A stretch of DNA of 53,693 nt from an uncultured Eubacteriales bacterium (GTDB lineage Bacteria; Bacillota; Clostridia; TANB77; CAG-508). The stretch is from NCBI GenBank assembly GCA_949287075.1, contig CASEEU010000050.1:1-53693 (forward strand). The letters run 5' to 3'. Shown piece after piece: positions 52,335-53,693 of this stretch; the stretch's first letter is position 1, and each line of letters begins with the position of its first letter. A program made the position numbers and the translations under genes. Below the pieces are notes generated by a model. The model was given only the letters and a program-made list of their open reading frames with translations, had not been told where the DNA came from and searched no databases.

Positions 52335-52811
52335 ATGGAGATTGGATTTTATGCGGGAAGTTTTGACCCATTTACCAATGGACATTTACATGTTGTGGAG
52401 AAATCAGCCAAACTATTTGACAAAGTTATCATAGGAATTGGTGTGAATCCAGATAAAAAAAGAAGATACGATAAAGAAATTATGAAAAATGCAATAGAAA
52501 AAATGATTAAGAATAGAAATCTTACAAATGTATCTGTAGTTTGTTATGATAACCTATCTGTTGATGCGGCATTAGAACATCATGCCACCCTTTTAGTAAG
52601 AGGGGTTAGAAATGGTATGGATTATCAATATGAAGAAACTCTAGCATCTATCAATGAAGAAATTTCGGGATTAGATACAATGTATATTAGAGCAGGAAGT
52701 TTAGGAAATATTAGTTCAAGTATGGTGATGGAATTATTACAATATGGGAAAGATGTTTCAAAATATTTACCAGAAGAGATTATGGAGATTATTCATAATC
52801 GGATCAATTGA
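52335..52811 (+). CDS. coaD: Pantetheine-phosphate adenylyltransferase
   Basis: Transfers an adenylyl group from ATP to 4'-phosphopantetheine, the penultimate step of coenzyme A synthesis. The 158-residue protein has the nucleotidyltransferase motif YAGSFDPFTNGHLHVVEKS (residues 6-24), LLVRGVRNGMDYQYE near 91 and the ISSSMVMELL motif near 131, where most CoaD proteins have ISSSxVRE. The substitution is notable, but length and remaining motifs fit. TAGGAGGG precedes the ATG. It converges on coaE, the next enzyme. Confidence 0.9.
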   Translation: MEIGFYAGSFDPFTNGHLHVVEKSAKLFDKVIIGIGVNPDKKRRYDKEIMKNAIEKMIKNRNLTNVSVVCYDNLSVDAALEHHATLLVRGVRNGMDYQYEETLASINEEISGLDTMYIRAGSLGNISSSMVMELLQYGKDVSKYLPEEIMEIIHNRIN

Positions 52812-52834
52812 TTTAAGATGAGTTAAAATGCAAA

Positions 52835-52874
52835 AATAAGATATAAGATTTTTCCGTCTTATATCTATTTTTTT
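52835..52874. terminator. Bidirectional terminator between coaD and coaE
   Basis: AATAAGATATAAGA pairs with TCTTATATCTATT, followed by a T run. It can serve both converging genes. Confidence 0.75.
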
Positions 52875-52884
52875 ATAATTTTAT

Positions 52885-53478
52885 TTAGTTATTTCCATTC
52901 GTTATATTCATTATATTTTTATATGTTGTTTCAATAAAAGTATCTATACTTTCATTTGTATAGTCATTATCAAAAATAAAATCAAATGCTAATTTAGAAT
53001 AATCTAAAGTAGCAGATTCTCTTTTTTCAAGATACTCTAAAGAAATATGATCTCTTTCCAGTATTCTTTCTTTTCTTACTGTATCATCAGAAGTAACTAA
53101 TATTTTGATATTACACATATCCCAGAATTTTACCTTAGGAAGCAAAGCCCAATCAAAAATAAAATACTGTTGCTTTTGCAACAAAATCCTATCTAGTTCT
53201 TGTTCCATATATTCCCATGTAATATCTGTTAAAATTTGCATTTTATCTGTATCACTAAATACAATATTACCTAATTTTTTTCTATTAATTATTCCATTTG
53301 AATCCAATAGCTCATTACCAAATACATTACAAAGTTTTTTAGCAATAATAGGATCTGAAGTGGCTTGGTGTCCAATTTTATCAATGTCAACATATTGTCC
53401 ATCTAATTTTTGAGCCAGTGTTGTTGCGATGGTAGATTTTCCAGTTCCTGTTTTACCAGTAATTCCAATCAATTTCAT
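52885..53478 (-). CDS. coaE: Dephospho-CoA kinase
   Basis: Phosphorylates dephospho-CoA on the ribose 3'-hydroxyl, the last step of coenzyme A synthesis. The 197-residue protein has the P-loop GITGKTGTGKSTIA (residues 5-18), the substrate motif VDIDKIGHQ (~30-38) and the lid region RKERILERD near 135. Some conserved positions differ from Bacillus CoaE, but fold and length fit. AAGGAGG precedes the ATG. Its neighbour coaD encodes the previous step. Confidence 0.88.
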   Translation of the reverse strand: MKLIGITGKTGTGKSTIATTLAQKLDGQYVDIDKIGHQATSDPIIAKKLCNVFGNELLDSNGIINRKKLGNIVFSDTDKMQILTDITWEYMEQELDRILLQKQQYFIFDWALLPKVKFWDMCNIKILVTSDDTVRKERILERDHISLEYLEKRESATLDYSKLAFDFIFDNDYTNESIDTFIETTYKNIMNITNGNN

Positions 53479-53507
53479 ATTGAAATCCTCCTTAAATATT
53501 CAAAAAA

Positions 53508-53536
53508 ATTATACCATTTCAGATAGAATAATGCAA
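53508..53536 (-). promoter_or_regulatory. Promoter of coaE
   Basis: On the reverse strand TTGCAT (53536-53531), a 17-base spacer and TATAAT (53513-53508). The remaining bases to the window end show no supportable gene. Confidence 0.6.
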
Positions 53537-53693
53537 ATGTCGCACTGACAAACGATAGTGTCAATTTATTTCGGGAAAATTTATAAAAAATTTTTTACCC
53601 CTCAAAATTGCTCTATAAACAGACTGTTCTACACAGCCTTGTATTCTAATAAATTTTTAAAAAATATTTTTTCTTCTTGTGTCCCAAAATTCA

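Noticed and set aside
53537..53693. Start of another gene at the right edge
   Set aside because: A TTGACA-like box exists on the reverse strand, but no start codon with a ribosome site or sustained frame is visible before the window ends.

Overview
The window reads as the chromosome of a low-GC, Gram-positive, spore-forming Clostridia-type bacterium, probably an uncultured gut lineage. The grounds are very AT-rich codon use, AGGAGG-type ribosome binding sites, a class A RNase P RNA, a SleB-type spore cortex hydrolase and Clostridia-like housekeeping genes. The species cannot be named from sequence alone. The standard genetic code fits throughout.

Bases 1-13087 are mobile DNA. Two related integrative mobilizable elements sit in tandem at the 3' half of a tRNA-Leu(UAA) gene whose intact 5' half is not in the window. 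Only the right end of element 1 is present: a MobV relaxase, an oriT candidate, a hairpin array and integrase arm-type sites, ending at the 56-bp att copy at 2385-2440. Element 2 (2385-13087) is complete: integrase, excisionase-like protein, a three-gene operon (zinc-ribbon DUF6076-like protein, KAP-family P-loop NTPase, Schlafen/AlbA_2 regulator), LysR regulator, small orphan gene, histidine phosphatase, MobV relaxase, oriT candidate, hairpin array, RepA-type initiator, another orphan gene, and the second att copy at 13032-13087. The three-gene operon is the best candidate here for an undescribed, possibly defence-related, system.

From about 13.1 to 17.6 kb there is a transition zone: a candidate type I toxin with an antisense promoter, a hypothetical protein, a sirtuin, a GIY-YIG protein and a large unknown gene frameshifted at its fourth codon.

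From 17.6 to 50.4 kb the window is mainly housekeeping: nucleotide sanitation (rdgB), DNA repair (addA, ruvC, recG), ribosome quality control (rqcH, dtd), ribosome assembly (der), phospholipid synthesis (plsY, gpsA), RNase P RNA, tRNA modification (trmB), CTP synthesis (pyrG), cell wall (murB, nagZ, sleB), carbon metabolism (yvcK, glycogen debranching) and replication (holA). An RluD-type pseudouridine synthase is broken by a frameshift. Its intergenic regions hold long nested palindromes of at least two kinds and a dispersed hairpin box found upstream of both nagZ and holA.

From 50.4 kb to the end there is a tRNA-Leu(UAG), a structured leader, a membrane protein with a perfect 75-bp in-frame duplication, a candidate small RNA, an orphan gene, and the convergent coenzyme A genes coaD and coaE. 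Scattered through the window are short single genes with less AT-biased codons, most with their own promoter and strong terminator.
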